From Competibacteraceae bacterium UBA2792 (GTDB taxonomy: Bacteria > Pseudomonadota > Gammaproteobacteria > Competibacterales > Competibacteraceae): DNA of 11,073 bases. Under the pieces are notes generated by a model. It worked only from the letters and a program-made list of their open reading frames with translations, was not told where the DNA came from and made no database searches. The position numbers were made by a program, and so were the translations under genes. Location: positions 2,046-13,118 of the forward strand of contig DEHU01000008.1 of assembly GCA_002352125.1 (NCBI GenBank). Reading direction: 5' to 3'. Positions 1 to 7,301 of the stretch are shown in pieces. The stretch's first letter is position 1; every line of letters starts with the position of its first letter.

Positions 1-595
1 CCCGCCGCAACAGCTCGGGACGCACTTCGGTATCGTGCGGCAACCGGGTCAACAGACAAGCATAAGCCGGCTTGTTCCAGATCGGCAGGTTCAACGCCCG
101 GGCATAGCGGCGAATTTCGGCTTTACCCAATCCGGTCTCCAACAGCGGGCTGCGAACCCCCAATTCTTGCAAGGCGCGAAAACCGGGCCGGTAATCGTCG
201 AGATCATCCCGGTTGGTTCCATCGACCAGCCAAGCGCAATCTTCCTCGGCGGCGACGGTTTTTAGCTGGGCAAACAATTCCCGCTTGCAGCGATAGCAAC
301 GGTCGGGCGGGTTGTCGAGAATTGCCGCTGGCACGGGCAATTGCAGCAGCCGGTGGCGCACGCCGAGCAGCGCGGCCAACTCTGCGGCTTCGGCGATTTC
401 CCGGGACGCCATGTAGGGTGTCGCCACCGTCAGCGCCGCTACCCGTTCGCCCAGCGCCATGCGGGCCGCCGCCAGCAACAGGCCGCTGTCCAGCCCGCCA
501 GAACACGCCACCGCGACCGATCCCAGTTGCCGCAACAATTCTAGCAATCCCTGATAAGCGGGTTCCGTCAGCGCGGACGGAAAATCGGTCGTCAC
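1..595 (-). CDS. larE: LarE, ATP-dependent sacrificial sulfur transferase (partial, C-terminus off the left edge)
   Basis: LarE adenylates the carboxylates of pyridinium-3,5-biscarboxylic acid mononucleotide and replaces them with sulfur, a step in building the nickel-pincer nucleotide cofactor of lactate racemase (LarA) family enzymes. The visible 198 residues begin at a GTG whose first bases overlap the larC stop (GTGA, 595-592). They contain the PP-loop CSGGLDS (residues 31-37), which binds ATP, the family motif CYRCKREL (100-107), and PAYACLLTR (176-184). Cys180 lies close to the position of the sacrificial Cys176 of the Lactobacillus enzyme; that equivalence is my inference. The family is usually about 270 residues, so roughly the last quarter is missing. 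Some LarE proteins carry extra C-terminal cysteines for an Fe-S cluster and recycle sulfur instead of being consumed. That region lies outside the window, so the subtype is open. Translational coupling to larC is likely. Confidence 0.9.
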   Translation of the reverse strand, partial: MTTDFPSALTEPAYQGLLELLRQLGSVAVACSGGLDSGLLLAAARMALGERVAALTVATPYMASREIAEAAELAALLGVRHRLLQLPVPAAILDNPPDRCYRCKRELFAQLKTVAAEEDCAWLVDGTNRDDLDDYRPGFRALQELGVRSPLLETGLGKAEIRRYARALNLPIWNKPAYACLLTRLPHDTEVRPELLRR

Positions 596-1794
596 GAGGA
601 TGATTCCGTCAGTTCCACCGGCATTTCCCGCGCCGCTAACGCCTCCCGCACGGCTGCATAAACCGCGTGGATCGGCACGCCCCGTTCCAGCGCCAGCCGC
701 TTGCAATCCTCGTATTCTGGCTTGCCGCGGATGGGCCGACCCTGATAGTGGGCGATCTTGATCCCCACCTGACCGTAACGCGTCGCCACGCGCGCGGCTT
801 CCCGGAACAGCGCAGTACGCGCCACGGCATAGCGGCGCACGCCTAGGGTGGTGGTCTCGGTCAATAACAGTTCGGTCAACACCGACGTCAGCATCGGCAG
901 GCACAATACGCTTATCAGCATACCTGGCCGATTTTTCTTCATCAGCACCGGCGTCAGCCAGACATCGTGCGCCCCGGCCGCGAACAGCCGCTCCAGCACA
1001 TGGTCGTAGCATTCCGGATTCATATCGTCGATATTGCATTCCAGCACGCACAGCTCGCTTTGCTCGCTTTCCGCTTCCGACAGCTCGCCCAGACAGACTC
1101 GCAATACGTTGGGAATGGGACCATCGCGATGGCCGACACCGTAACCGATCCGGTTCACCGCAAGTTTTGGACGCGTGACGAACTCGTCTACGAACGTCGC
1201 CAGCAACGCTGCCCCAGTCGGCGTGGTGGCCTCGAACGGCACCGCCCCGAGCTTGACCGGCACGCCCTTGAGCAATTCCAGAGTCGCTGGGGCCGGCACC
1301 GGCAACGCACCATGCTCGCAATGCGCCACGCCACCGCCTAATTCCACCGGCGAACACAGCACCCGATCTACATTCAGCCGATCCAGGGCGATGGTGCCAG
1401 CAACGATATCGACGATGGCATCCAGCGCCCCCACCTCGTGAAAATGGATCTGATCCGGCGAGGTGTCATGGATGCGGGCTTCGGCCTCGGCCAGCCGACG
1501 AAACACCGCCACGGCCCGCCCCCGCACGCTTTCCCTGAGCGCACTGCTGCCGATGATCGCTTCGATCTGCCGCAGATTCCGGCGCGGCAGCCGTTGCGGA
1601 TCGGTCACCACCCGCACTTGGGTGCCGGCTAGCCCTTGACGGCTCGCGCGGCCGGCTTGAACGGCGAAGCCTTCCAGCCCTAACCCTGCCAAATCAATGA
1701 CCAGCTCGTCGTAATCCACTCCCAAATCCAGCAAAGCCGCCAAGTGCATGTCGCCGCTGATGCCGGCGAAGCAATCGTAGTAGAGAACGCTCAT
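592..1794 (-). CDS. larC: LarC, nickel insertion protein for pyridinium-3,5-bisthiocarboxylic acid mononucleotide
   Basis: LarC is a CTP-dependent cyclometallase that inserts nickel into the LarE product, finishing the nickel-pincer nucleotide. The N-terminus MSVLYYDCFAGISGDM is the family hallmark, and it decides the start: the ATG at 1794 opens exactly there, whereas the alternative TTG at 1809 adds five unrelated residues. Neither start has a clear Shine-Dalgarno site. Further family motifs (numbered from the ATG) are IHFHEVGALDAIVDI (116-130), ECNIDDMNPE (252-261) in the C-terminal domain, MKKNRPG (285-291), TTTLGVRR (314-321) and KPEYEDCK (358-365). At 400 residues it is full length. Both halves lie in one open frame, unlike L. 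plantarum, where LarC1 and LarC2 are joined by programmed frameshifting. It follows the polyferredoxin gene by 33 bp (18 bp from the TTG) and overlaps larE. LarB, the carboxylase of the same pathway, is not in the window. Confidence 0.93.
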   Translation of the reverse strand: MSVLYYDCFAGISGDMHLAALLDLGVDYDELVIDLAGLGLEGFAVQAGRASRQGLAGTQVRVVTDPQRLPRRNLRQIEAIIGSSALRESVRGRAVAVFRRLAEAEARIHDTSPDQIHFHEVGALDAIVDIVAGTIALDRLNVDRVLCSPVELGGGVAHCEHGALPVPAPATLELLKGVPVKLGAVPFEATTPTGAALLATFVDEFVTRPKLAVNRIGYGVGHRDGPIPNVLRVCLGELSEAESEQSELCVLECNIDDMNPECYDHVLERLFAAGAHDVWLTPVLMKKNRPGMLISVLCLPMLTSVLTELLLTETTTLGVRRYAVARTALFREAARVATRYGQVGIKIAHYQGRPIRGKPEYEDCKRLALERGVPIHAVYAAVREALAAREMPVELTESSS

Positions 1795-1827
1795 GGCCGT
1801 CGTGCACAACCGCGAAGCCGGTCACGA

Positions 1828-3495
1828 TCAAAACGGAAATTCACCTTTTACCTCCTGTTCGAGGGGTTTCGAGATCGGCCGTTCGGCCAATTTCTGAACT
1901 GGATACCCGTCCACGTAGATCGCCCGGTGCGGCCGTGCTGGACAAGCATTCTCGCAGGCTCCACAACCAACGCACAGGTTCTCTCGCACTTCTGGAATCG
2001 TCAGTCCATCCCGGTATGGAACCATATGCACCGCCTTGGTGGGACAGTATTCATCGCAAGCGCCACAAGCGGTGTGATCGGTATACACGATACAATTGTC
2101 GCGCACGAACCGGGCCACACCCAGTTGAGCGATCTGCTTGGCCGCCAAATCCAGCGCACGGATCGCGCCGGTCGGGCAAACTTGTCCGCAGCGATTGCAC
2201 TCGTAACTGCAATAGCCGGTGGTGTAGTCCATGTAGGGTTGCAACAATCCGGACAGGCCATATTCCAGCATGGCCGGTTGCAGCACGCCGTAGGGGCAAG
2301 CGCTGACGCAAAGATGACAAGCGATACAAAGATCGTTGAAGCGCGCCAAATCGCCTGCACCGGGCGGCGCTACCGGCCAAACCTTGCGATTGATCACCGT
2401 GGTCGGTACGCGATTGCGAGGTTTGATGCCAACACCATCCCGAGGCACTAATCCCACCAGCCAGACTAGCAACAGCGCCGATCCGCGCAGCAACGTCCGT
2501 CGAGCAGGATTCGGCGCGCGGCTCTCCGCTTCCCTCGCATCATCCGGCTTTTCGCCGGCCAGGGAAGAAAAGCGGTGCGAAGGATGAGGGCCGTTCGACG
2601 GCAACGAGACTGGAGGTGCGGGATAAAACTTCACCGGTCGGGGACGGGCATAACCGATACCATGCGCTTCGCAAACCGTGATGCAGTTGAAGCAAGCCAC
2701 GCAACGGCTGAAATCCACTTCCTTGGTTTTCAGCCGAATACAGCCGGCCTTGCAGTGGATCGAACATTGGGCGCACAGGATGCAAGCATCCTCGGGAATC
2801 CGGATCTTGAACAAGGCAAAGCGCGATACTAAACCCAACAACGCACCGACCGGACACAGCAGGTTGCAGAACAATCGGCCCTTGGCCACGCTCAGCCAGA
2901 CCAATCCGGCCAAGAACAAGGCCGGAAACGCCAGCGTCGCCGGCGACGGCGCCTTCCATTGCAGGGGAAACGGGCCGTAAATCCCCAAGCTTTCCATCAG
3001 TTGTCCCAATCCATTGTGAGCGACAACATAAAGCGGGCGAAGCAAGTCGCCAGCGATGCGGCCAAAATTGCTCAATGGATCGAGCAGGCTCAGCGCCAAC
3101 ATGCTGCCGCTCAGAAACAACCCGACGGTCAGCGCCAGCACACCATATCGGATCGCGTCGTGCGGTTTCTGGTAACGGAACTTGACCTTGCGGGGCTTGC
3201 GCAGCTTGTCGGCGATATGGATGACGATATCCTGCAAGATACCGAGCGGGCGGATCATCGAGCAGTACACTCGCCCGAACAGCAGAGTCAGGACCAGCAC
3301 TGCCAGAAAGCCAGTGGCCGCCCACGCAAACGTCTGGGTGAATTTCAGCAGCGACGGCACGAACTGCGGATACAGCGCCACGGTAGCGGCCGGCGTCTCT
3401 CCGATCCGCTCGAAATCCACGAACAGGAGCGTGGTCGACGCCAGAAACGCCAGCGCCACCACCACCCGGATTTTCTTCAACCACGGTTGTTTCAT
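1828..3495 (-). CDS. Membrane polyferredoxin, NapH-like and NapG-like halves in one 555-residue chain
   Basis: Probably moves electrons between the quinone pool and an extracytoplasmic acceptor or donor; the partner is unknown. The first half resembles NapH: predicted membrane helices near 9-26, 55-73, 115-138 and 186-204, then CNLLCPVG (210-217) and two Fe-S cysteine groups, C238/C241/C244/C248 (plus C252) and C265/C268/C271/C275. A Pro/Ser-rich linker (about 285-330) leads to ARRTLLRG (331-338) and a hydrophobic stretch (339-350) that looks like the Tat-type N-terminus of NapG. The second half then runs like NapG: an APPGAGDLARF stretch followed by four cysteine groups at 390-400, 429-440, 477-484 (with C468) and 508-518, most ending in Cys-Pro. 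NapH and NapG are normally separate proteins. No napA, napB, nosZ or other reductase gene is visible, so a nitrate role should not be assumed. The ATG has no strong Shine-Dalgarno site. NosR/CcoG relatives are the main alternative for the first half, but they lack the NapG-like second half. Confidence 0.85.
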   Translation of the reverse strand: MKQPWLKKIRVVVALAFLASTTLLFVDFERIGETPAATVALYPQFVPSLLKFTQTFAWAATGFLAVLVLTLLFGRVYCSMIRPLGILQDIVIHIADKLRKPRKVKFRYQKPHDAIRYGVLALTVGLFLSGSMLALSLLDPLSNFGRIAGDLLRPLYVVAHNGLGQLMESLGIYGPFPLQWKAPSPATLAFPALFLAGLVWLSVAKGRLFCNLLCPVGALLGLVSRFALFKIRIPEDACILCAQCSIHCKAGCIRLKTKEVDFSRCVACFNCITVCEAHGIGYARPRPVKFYPAPPVSLPSNGPHPSHRFSSLAGEKPDDAREAESRAPNPARRTLLRGSALLLVWLVGLVPRDGVGIKPRNRVPTTVINRKVWPVAPPGAGDLARFNDLCIACHLCVSACPYGVLQPAMLEYGLSGLLQPYMDYTTGYCSYECNRCGQVCPTGAIRALDLAAKQIAQLGVARFVRDNCIVYTDHTACGACDEYCPTKAVHMVPYRDGLTIPEVRENLCVGCGACENACPARPHRAIYVDGYPVQKLAERPISKPLEQEVKGEFPF

Positions 3496-3516
3496 GGTTG
3501 CTTGTCGGTCATCGCC

Positions 3517-3537
3517 CGCGGACTTCGCTCATCCGCG
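3517..3537 (-). repeat. REP-like imperfect palindrome in the leader of the polyferredoxin gene
   Basis: A six-base perfect stem (CGCGGA paired with TCCGCG) closes a nine-base loop. It lies 21 bp before the polyferredoxin start codon, in the 104-bp gap after the DUF362 gene. The loop-proximal sequence (GGATGAGCGAAG on the minus strand) resembles scattered REP-type palindromes of many gammaproteobacteria. No U-tract follows, so it is not an obvious terminator. It could stabilise the upstream message end or tune expression within the operon. Only one copy is visible here. Confidence 0.4.
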
Positions 3538-3599
3538 AGGGTAAGATTCTGAGGAAGTTCGGTTATAGTTGGCCGAATCGCGAGGCGGTCGCGCAACGA

Positions 3600-4517
3600 T
3601 CAAAGCACGATCCGCCGGATAGCGAGATTCTCCAAATCCTTGCGGCCTGCACCCATTTCGCCGGCGATACGGATATAGTCCACCGCATCTGGCTCCAAAC
3701 CGAATAGCTTGGCCGCCGCCGCGTCCGCCGTCACCAGATCGGTCGAAAGCAATTGCGATCGCAGGTTGGCGACATCGGCCGTCGACACCCCACGCGGCCC
3801 GTGGCGCAACAGCACGTTATAGGCGTCCACCACATTGAGATCAGGCTTGCGGTAAGTGGCGAAATCGGCGATGCATTGGTGCAGGTCGTTGGCGTGCCAT
3901 TCGCTGCGATCCCAAACGACGCCCATCAAATTCTTCATCGCCACCGTCAATCGAGCGCCGCCGTGGCTTTTCAACACCGGCACGTTGATCAACACATCCG
4001 CCTGCAAAATCAGTTCGTGTTCCTTGACCTCGCGCAAGCGGCGGCCTCTGGGAATCGCAACGGTCTGGAAATAGCCTTCGCTGTTGCCCGGTGCCAGTTT
4101 GCCGCCCGCATCCTTCACCGCCTGCTCAATGCCGCTGGTCCGGTAGCTGTCGCGCCAGGCGTCGCAGGTGTGATCGAATACGTAGACTTCCTTGGCACCG
4201 GCTTGCAGGCAATGCTCGACGATGCGGCGGACCAAGCGGGGATTGGTGTTGGCGGCCCGCTCCGGCGACACGTTCCAGCCGATGTTGGGTTTGACCACCA
4301 CTTTCTGCCCTTTTTTGACGAACCGCCCCATTCCGCCCAAGGCTTCGATACCACGATCAAACAGCGCTTCGGGCTCGCCGTTTTTGACCGCCACGAGATC
4401 GGGAATTCCGGCTGCGGGTTCGGCAGCGAGCGCAAAGCGAGCCGGATCACCTAGGACAAAACCGGTACCCGTCCACATTCCAACGCTGACCGCTTTCAAA
4501 AAACTTCTACGTTGCAT
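3600..4517 (-). CDS. DUF362 family protein with Tat signal
   Basis: Exported protein of the DUF362 (COG2006) family, whose biochemical role is not established; members often sit beside or are fused to ferredoxin domains. Residues 2-9 read QRRSFLKA, a twin-arginine motif. A hydrophobic stretch and an Ala-rich ALAAEPA cleavage region around 29-35 follow, so export to the periplasm in folded form is likely. Family motifs are VKPNIGW (75-81), NVPVLKSH (178-185) and AMKNLMGV (193-200). At 305 residues it looks complete. The start is well supported by GGAGGA eight bases before the ATG. There is no CxxC ferredoxin motif in the chain; its three mature-region cysteines (103, 118, 215) are isolated. 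It lies 58 bp after the CBS-domain gene and 104 bp before the polyferredoxin gene. A periplasmic partner for the NapG-like half of that protein is a reasonable inference, not something the sequence proves. Confidence 0.85.
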   Translation of the reverse strand: MQRRSFLKAVSVGMWTGTGFVLGDPARFALAAEPAAGIPDLVAVKNGEPEALFDRGIEALGGMGRFVKKGQKVVVKPNIGWNVSPERAANTNPRLVRRIVEHCLQAGAKEVYVFDHTCDAWRDSYRTSGIEQAVKDAGGKLAPGNSEGYFQTVAIPRGRRLREVKEHELILQADVLINVPVLKSHGGARLTVAMKNLMGVVWDRSEWHANDLHQCIADFATYRKPDLNVVDAYNVLLRHGPRGVSTADVANLRSQLLSTDLVTADAAAAKLFGLEPDAVDYIRIAGEMGAGRKDLENLAIRRIVL

Positions 4518-4575
4518 GATGGGTCTCCTCCGCGCGGGTCCGAAAGCTCCTTGGCGCGCAAGCTGCCGCTCGCGC

Positions 4576-5004
4576 TCAGAAGCGGAATCGTCGAAGAATG
4601 GTCAATGACGACAGCGCGCCAACCAGCTTGCGATCCTTATCGATCACGGGCAGACGCAAGTAGCCCTCCGACAGCAGCTTCAACGCCTCGGAAAGCGGCG
4701 CTTCGGCTTCGACGACCGGATGGGGACCAGCGAAATCGGCCACCTTGCGATGCAAGTAGGGAATCAAACGATTATCGACATCTTCGGCCGACTCGCGTTC
4801 GGCGTCGTCCGGCAATTGTGGTTCCGGGGGCAGCAGCATCTTGGAGAAGGTGAAAGAGGTGATCGTACCCACGAACTCGCCTTTTTCGTTGACCACCATC
4901 AAATCCTGCATGTGCTTGCGGATCATGACGCTCAATGCTTCTGACAGCGGCGCGGTGTCGAGCACGTAAGTAGGCGCGGACAGCATGTAGTGTTTGCACT
5001 TCAT
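4576..5004 (-). CDS. Two-CBS-domain protein
   Basis: Stand-alone pair of CBS domains, 142 residues, predicted cytoplasmic. Such modules usually bind adenine nucleotides (AMP, ATP, SAM) and act as energy or ligand sensors for a partner protein. The first CBS repeat spans about residues 8-57 and contains MQDLMVVNEKGEFVGTIT (32-49). The second spans about 88-139 and contains YLRLPVIDKDRKLVGALS (115-132). They are separated by a charged linker (about 60-85). The start is supported by GGGAGG about eight bases before the ATG. It is the first gene of the five-gene minus-strand run ending in larE, and it is divergent from hppA across 180 bp. No catalytic domain is attached. Control of either flanking transcription unit or of the pyrophosphatase is possible but unproven. 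Confidence 0.87.
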   Translation of the reverse strand: MKCKHYMLSAPTYVLDTAPLSEALSVMIRKHMQDLMVVNEKGEFVGTITSFTFSKMLLPPEPQLPDDAERESAEDVDNRLIPYLHRKVADFAGPHPVVEAEAPLSEALKLLSEGYLRLPVIDKDRKLVGALSSLTILRRFRF

Positions 5005-5029
5005 TTCGAATTCCTCCCGCTGGGTTTGA

Positions 5030-5044
5030 GCCGGCCGGGCCGGC
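5030..5044 (-). promoter_or_regulatory. GC-rich leader hairpin before the CBS-domain gene
   Basis: GCCGGC, a three-base spacer, then GCCGGC again; each arm is self-complementary, so the two pair with each other. It lies about ten bases upstream of the Shine-Dalgarno site of the CBS-domain gene on the minus strand, and would be in the 5' leader of the message. No promoter could be assigned with confidence in the 5045-5130 stretch. Confidence 0.3.
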
Positions 5045-5135
5045 GGCTTTCATTCCAAAAACCTACCGAATGCGGACCCTAAGAATTCCCGCACTTGCGA
5101 TGCTTCTATCGGGTATTATTACCTAACCATCGGCT

Positions 5136-5153
5136 CCGCGCATAAGAGCGCGG
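5136..5153 (+). promoter_or_regulatory. Inverted repeat in the hppA upstream region
   Basis: CCGCGC, six bases (ataaga), GCGCGG: a perfect six-base-pair inverted repeat ending 31 bp before the hppA start codon. It could be an operator or an RNA stem close to the ribosome binding site. TACAAT at 5165-5170 resembles a -10 box but would leave almost no leader, and has no good -35 partner, so I do not call the promoter. Confidence 0.3.
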
Positions 5154-5184
5154 TCGCGATTCGATACAATCCGTGGAGGAAGCT

Positions 5185-7221
5185 ATGGTTGTTGGAATCA
5201 TCTCGCTGGTGGCGGGCCTGATCGGGCTGGTCGCCGCCGCGATGCTGTATGGCTGGATCGTGCGCCGCCCGACCGGCGATGCGCTGATGACCTCGATCGC
5301 CAACGAGATCCAGTTAGGCGCTATGACCTATCTGCGCGCTCAGTACGCGAAAATCGGTATTTTCGCCCTCGTGGTCGCAATGTTGCTGTCGATGCAACAC
5401 GGTTTCGGTACCAGCGCCGCCTTCCTCCTCGGCGCCCTGACCTCGGCGTTGGCCGGCTTCGTCGGGATGCGGGCGGCAACCAAAGCCAACGTCCGCACCA
5501 CGGCGGCGGCCCGCGAGCACGGCGCCGGCGAGGCGCTGCTGATGACCTTCAATGGCGGCGCGGTGATGGGCGTCGCCGTGGCCAGTTTCGGCTTGGTGGG
5601 CCTTGGCTTGCTGTTCGCGATTTTGGCTTCCAAGATTGCCGTCGATCCCGAATCCGCATCGACGATCTGGGGCTTTTCGATGGGCGCCTCGTCCATCGCC
5701 TTGTTCGCCCGGGTCGGTGGCGGTATTTTCACCAAAGCGGCGGACGTCGGCGCCGACTTGGTCGGCAAGGTCGAAGCCGGCATTCCCGAGGACGATCCCC
5801 GCAATCCGGGCGTGATCGCCGACAACGTCGGTGACAATGTCGGCGACATCGCCGGCATGGGCGCCGATATCTACGAATCCTATGTCGGTTCGATGGTGGC
5901 GGCCGTGACCTTGGCGGCCACCTCCAGCGTTGCCGAATTGACCCACTACTTCGGCGACTCCGTTTCTCGCCCGATGCTGCTGGCCCTGCCGCTGATACTG
6001 GCCACCATCGGCCTCGGCTCGTCGCTGGTCGGCATCTACGGCATGTCCGCCTTCAAAAAATACGGGCCGGAGCGCGCACTGGCGATTTCCGAATTCAGCT
6101 CCGCCGGTCTGTTCCTGCTACTGACGCTACTAACGTTGATGGTGTTCGGTTTTGGCTGGCCAGTGTTCTTCGCGATCCTGGCTGGCAATCTGGCGGGCAT
6201 TGCCATCGGCCGGGCGGCTTGGTACTACACCTCGTCCAAGCCAGTCACGAAAATCGTCATGGCTTCGAAAACCGGACCGGCTACCAACCTCATCACCGGA
6301 TTGGCGGTAGGCATGGAAAGCTGTGCGGTCCCGATCCTGGTCATCGTCGCGGCGATATTCATCGCCCACCAGACCGCCGGCCAATACGGTATCGCCATCG
6401 CGGCGGTGGGCATGTTGGCGACCGCCGGCGTGACCATGACCATCGACGCCTCGGGACCGATTTCCGATAACGCCGGCGGTATTGCCGAAATGTCGCACCA
6501 GCCACCCGAGGTACGCGAAATCACCGATCATCTCGACGCCATCGGCAACACTACCGCCGCCACCGGCAAGGGTTTCGCCGTCGGCTCCGCCGCCCTGACC
6601 GCGTTGGCGTTGTTCGTCGCCTACAAAGAAGCGATTGAGCTGGTGGCTGGCCGCCCGCTCGCGATGGACATCACCGAGCCGAAGGTGGTGATGGGCGTGC
6701 TGCTGGGCGGCGTGGTGGTGCTGCTGGCCGCTGCCATGACCATGAGCTCGGTGGGCCGGGCAGCGATGGAAATGGTCTCGGAGATCCGCCGCCAGTTCCG
6801 CGAAATACCCGGCCTACTGCAAGGCACCGCCAAGCCCGATACTGCCCGATGCGTGACGATTTCGACCGACGCGGCTCTGCGCGAGATGGTGCCACCGGGA
6901 CTGCTGGCCGTGCTGGCGCCAGTGATTGTCGGTTTCTTCCTTGGCCCGGTCGCGCTGGGCGGCATGTTGCTCGGCTCCATGCTCGCCGGTGTGGTGATGG
7001 CCCTGCTGATGGCCAATGCCGGCGGCGCTTGGGACAACGCCAAGAAGTCCATCGAACACGGCGACCTGAAGGGCGAGCGCAAAGGCGGCGAAGCGCATGC
7101 GGCAGCGGTGATCGGCGATACCGTGGGCGATCCTTTCAAAGACACCAGCGGCCCGGCCATGAACATCCTGATCAAGCTGCTGTCGGTCGTGTCCTTGATC
7201 CTGGTGCCGTTTATTGCCTGA
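5185..7221 (+). CDS. hppA: Membrane-bound proton- or sodium-translocating pyrophosphatase, K+-dependent type
   Basis: Integral membrane pump that hydrolyses pyrophosphate and drives cation export across the inner membrane, conserving energy from biosynthetic PPi. The 678-residue chain is highly hydrophobic, as expected for a 16-helix pump. Catalytic motifs are [11 protein letters not shown] (187-197), the Asp-rich NVGDNVGD run that follows, and [13 protein letters not shown] (644-656) near the C-terminus. [10 protein letters not shown] (454-463) has Ala at the position (458) where K+-independent pumps have Lys, so the enzyme is predicted to need K+. The Glu in ADIYESYV matches K+-dependent enzymes, which include both H+ and Na+ pumps; I cannot decide the ion. 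The start is the ATG with GGAGG five bases upstream; a GTG at 5173 overlaps that ribosome site and is less likely. Monocistronic, convergent with the dehalogenase gene. Confidence 0.96.
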   Translation: MVVGIISLVAGLIGLVAAAMLYGWIVRRPTGDALMTSIANEIQLGAMTYLRAQYAKIGIFALVVAMLLSMQHGFGTSAAFLLGALTSALAGFVGMRAATKANVRTTAAAREHGAGEALLMTFNGGAVMGVAVASFGLVGLGLLFAILASKIAVDPESASTIWGFSMGASSIALFARVGGGIFTKAADVGADLVGKVEAGIPEDDPRNPGVIADNVGDNVGDIAGMGADIYESYVGSMVAAVTLAATSSVAELTHYFGDSVSRPMLLALPLILATIGLGSSLVGIYGMSAFKKYGPERALAISEFSSAGLFLLLTLLTLMVFGFGWPVFFAILAGNLAGIAIGRAAWYYTSSKPVTKIVMASKTGPATNLITGLAVGMESCAVPILVIVAAIFIAHQTAGQYGIAIAAVGMLATAGVTMTIDASGPISDNAGGIAEMSHQPPEVREITDHLDAIGNTTAATGKGFAVGSAALTALALFVAYKEAIELVAGRPLAMDITEPKVVMGVLLGGVVVLLAAAMTMSSVGRAAMEMVSEIRRQFREIPGLLQGTAKPDTARCVTISTDAALREMVPPGLLAVLAPVIVGFFLGPVALGGMLLGSMLAGVVMALLMANAGGAWDNAKKSIEHGDLKGERKGGEAHAAAVIGDTVGDPFKDTSGPAMNILIKLLSVVSLILVPFIA

Positions 7222-7253
7222 ACGGGCCGGTCCACTCCCTCGCGCGCTCTTGT

Positions 7254-7278
7254 CCCCTTCTCCTTCTAAGGGAAGGGG
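7254..7278. terminator. Possible hairpin between convergent hppA and dehalogenase genes
   Basis: CCCCTTC pairs with GAAGGGG across a short pyrimidine/purine middle that can itself pair partly (CCTT with AAGG). It lies 33 bp after the hppA stop and 24 bp from the end of the convergent dehalogenase gene. No U-tract follows on either strand, so termination is suggested by position rather than by a complete intrinsic-terminator signature. Confidence 0.4.
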
Positions 7279-7301
7279 ATAGTCCCTCGAACTTCCAACC
7301 T

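Noticed and set aside
1744..2451. 235-codon plus-strand frame opposite larC and the polyferredoxin
   Set aside because: Spans two well-supported genes antisense and has no recognisable motif.
2540..3484. 314-codon minus-strand frame inside the polyferredoxin gene
   Set aside because: Another frame of the same strand; composition is Arg/Gly-rich without family motifs, and the overlapping frame has clear membrane helices and Fe-S motifs.
1828..3495. Assigning the polyferredoxin to periplasmic nitrate reduction
   Set aside because: No napA, napB, napC or napD is visible and the neighbours are DUF362 and lar genes; similarity to NapH and NapG indicates electron transfer only.
5314..5946. 210-codon antisense frame under hppA
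   Set aside because: His/Gly/Asp-rich shadow of the strongly conserved pyrophosphatase; no start signal or recognisable domain.
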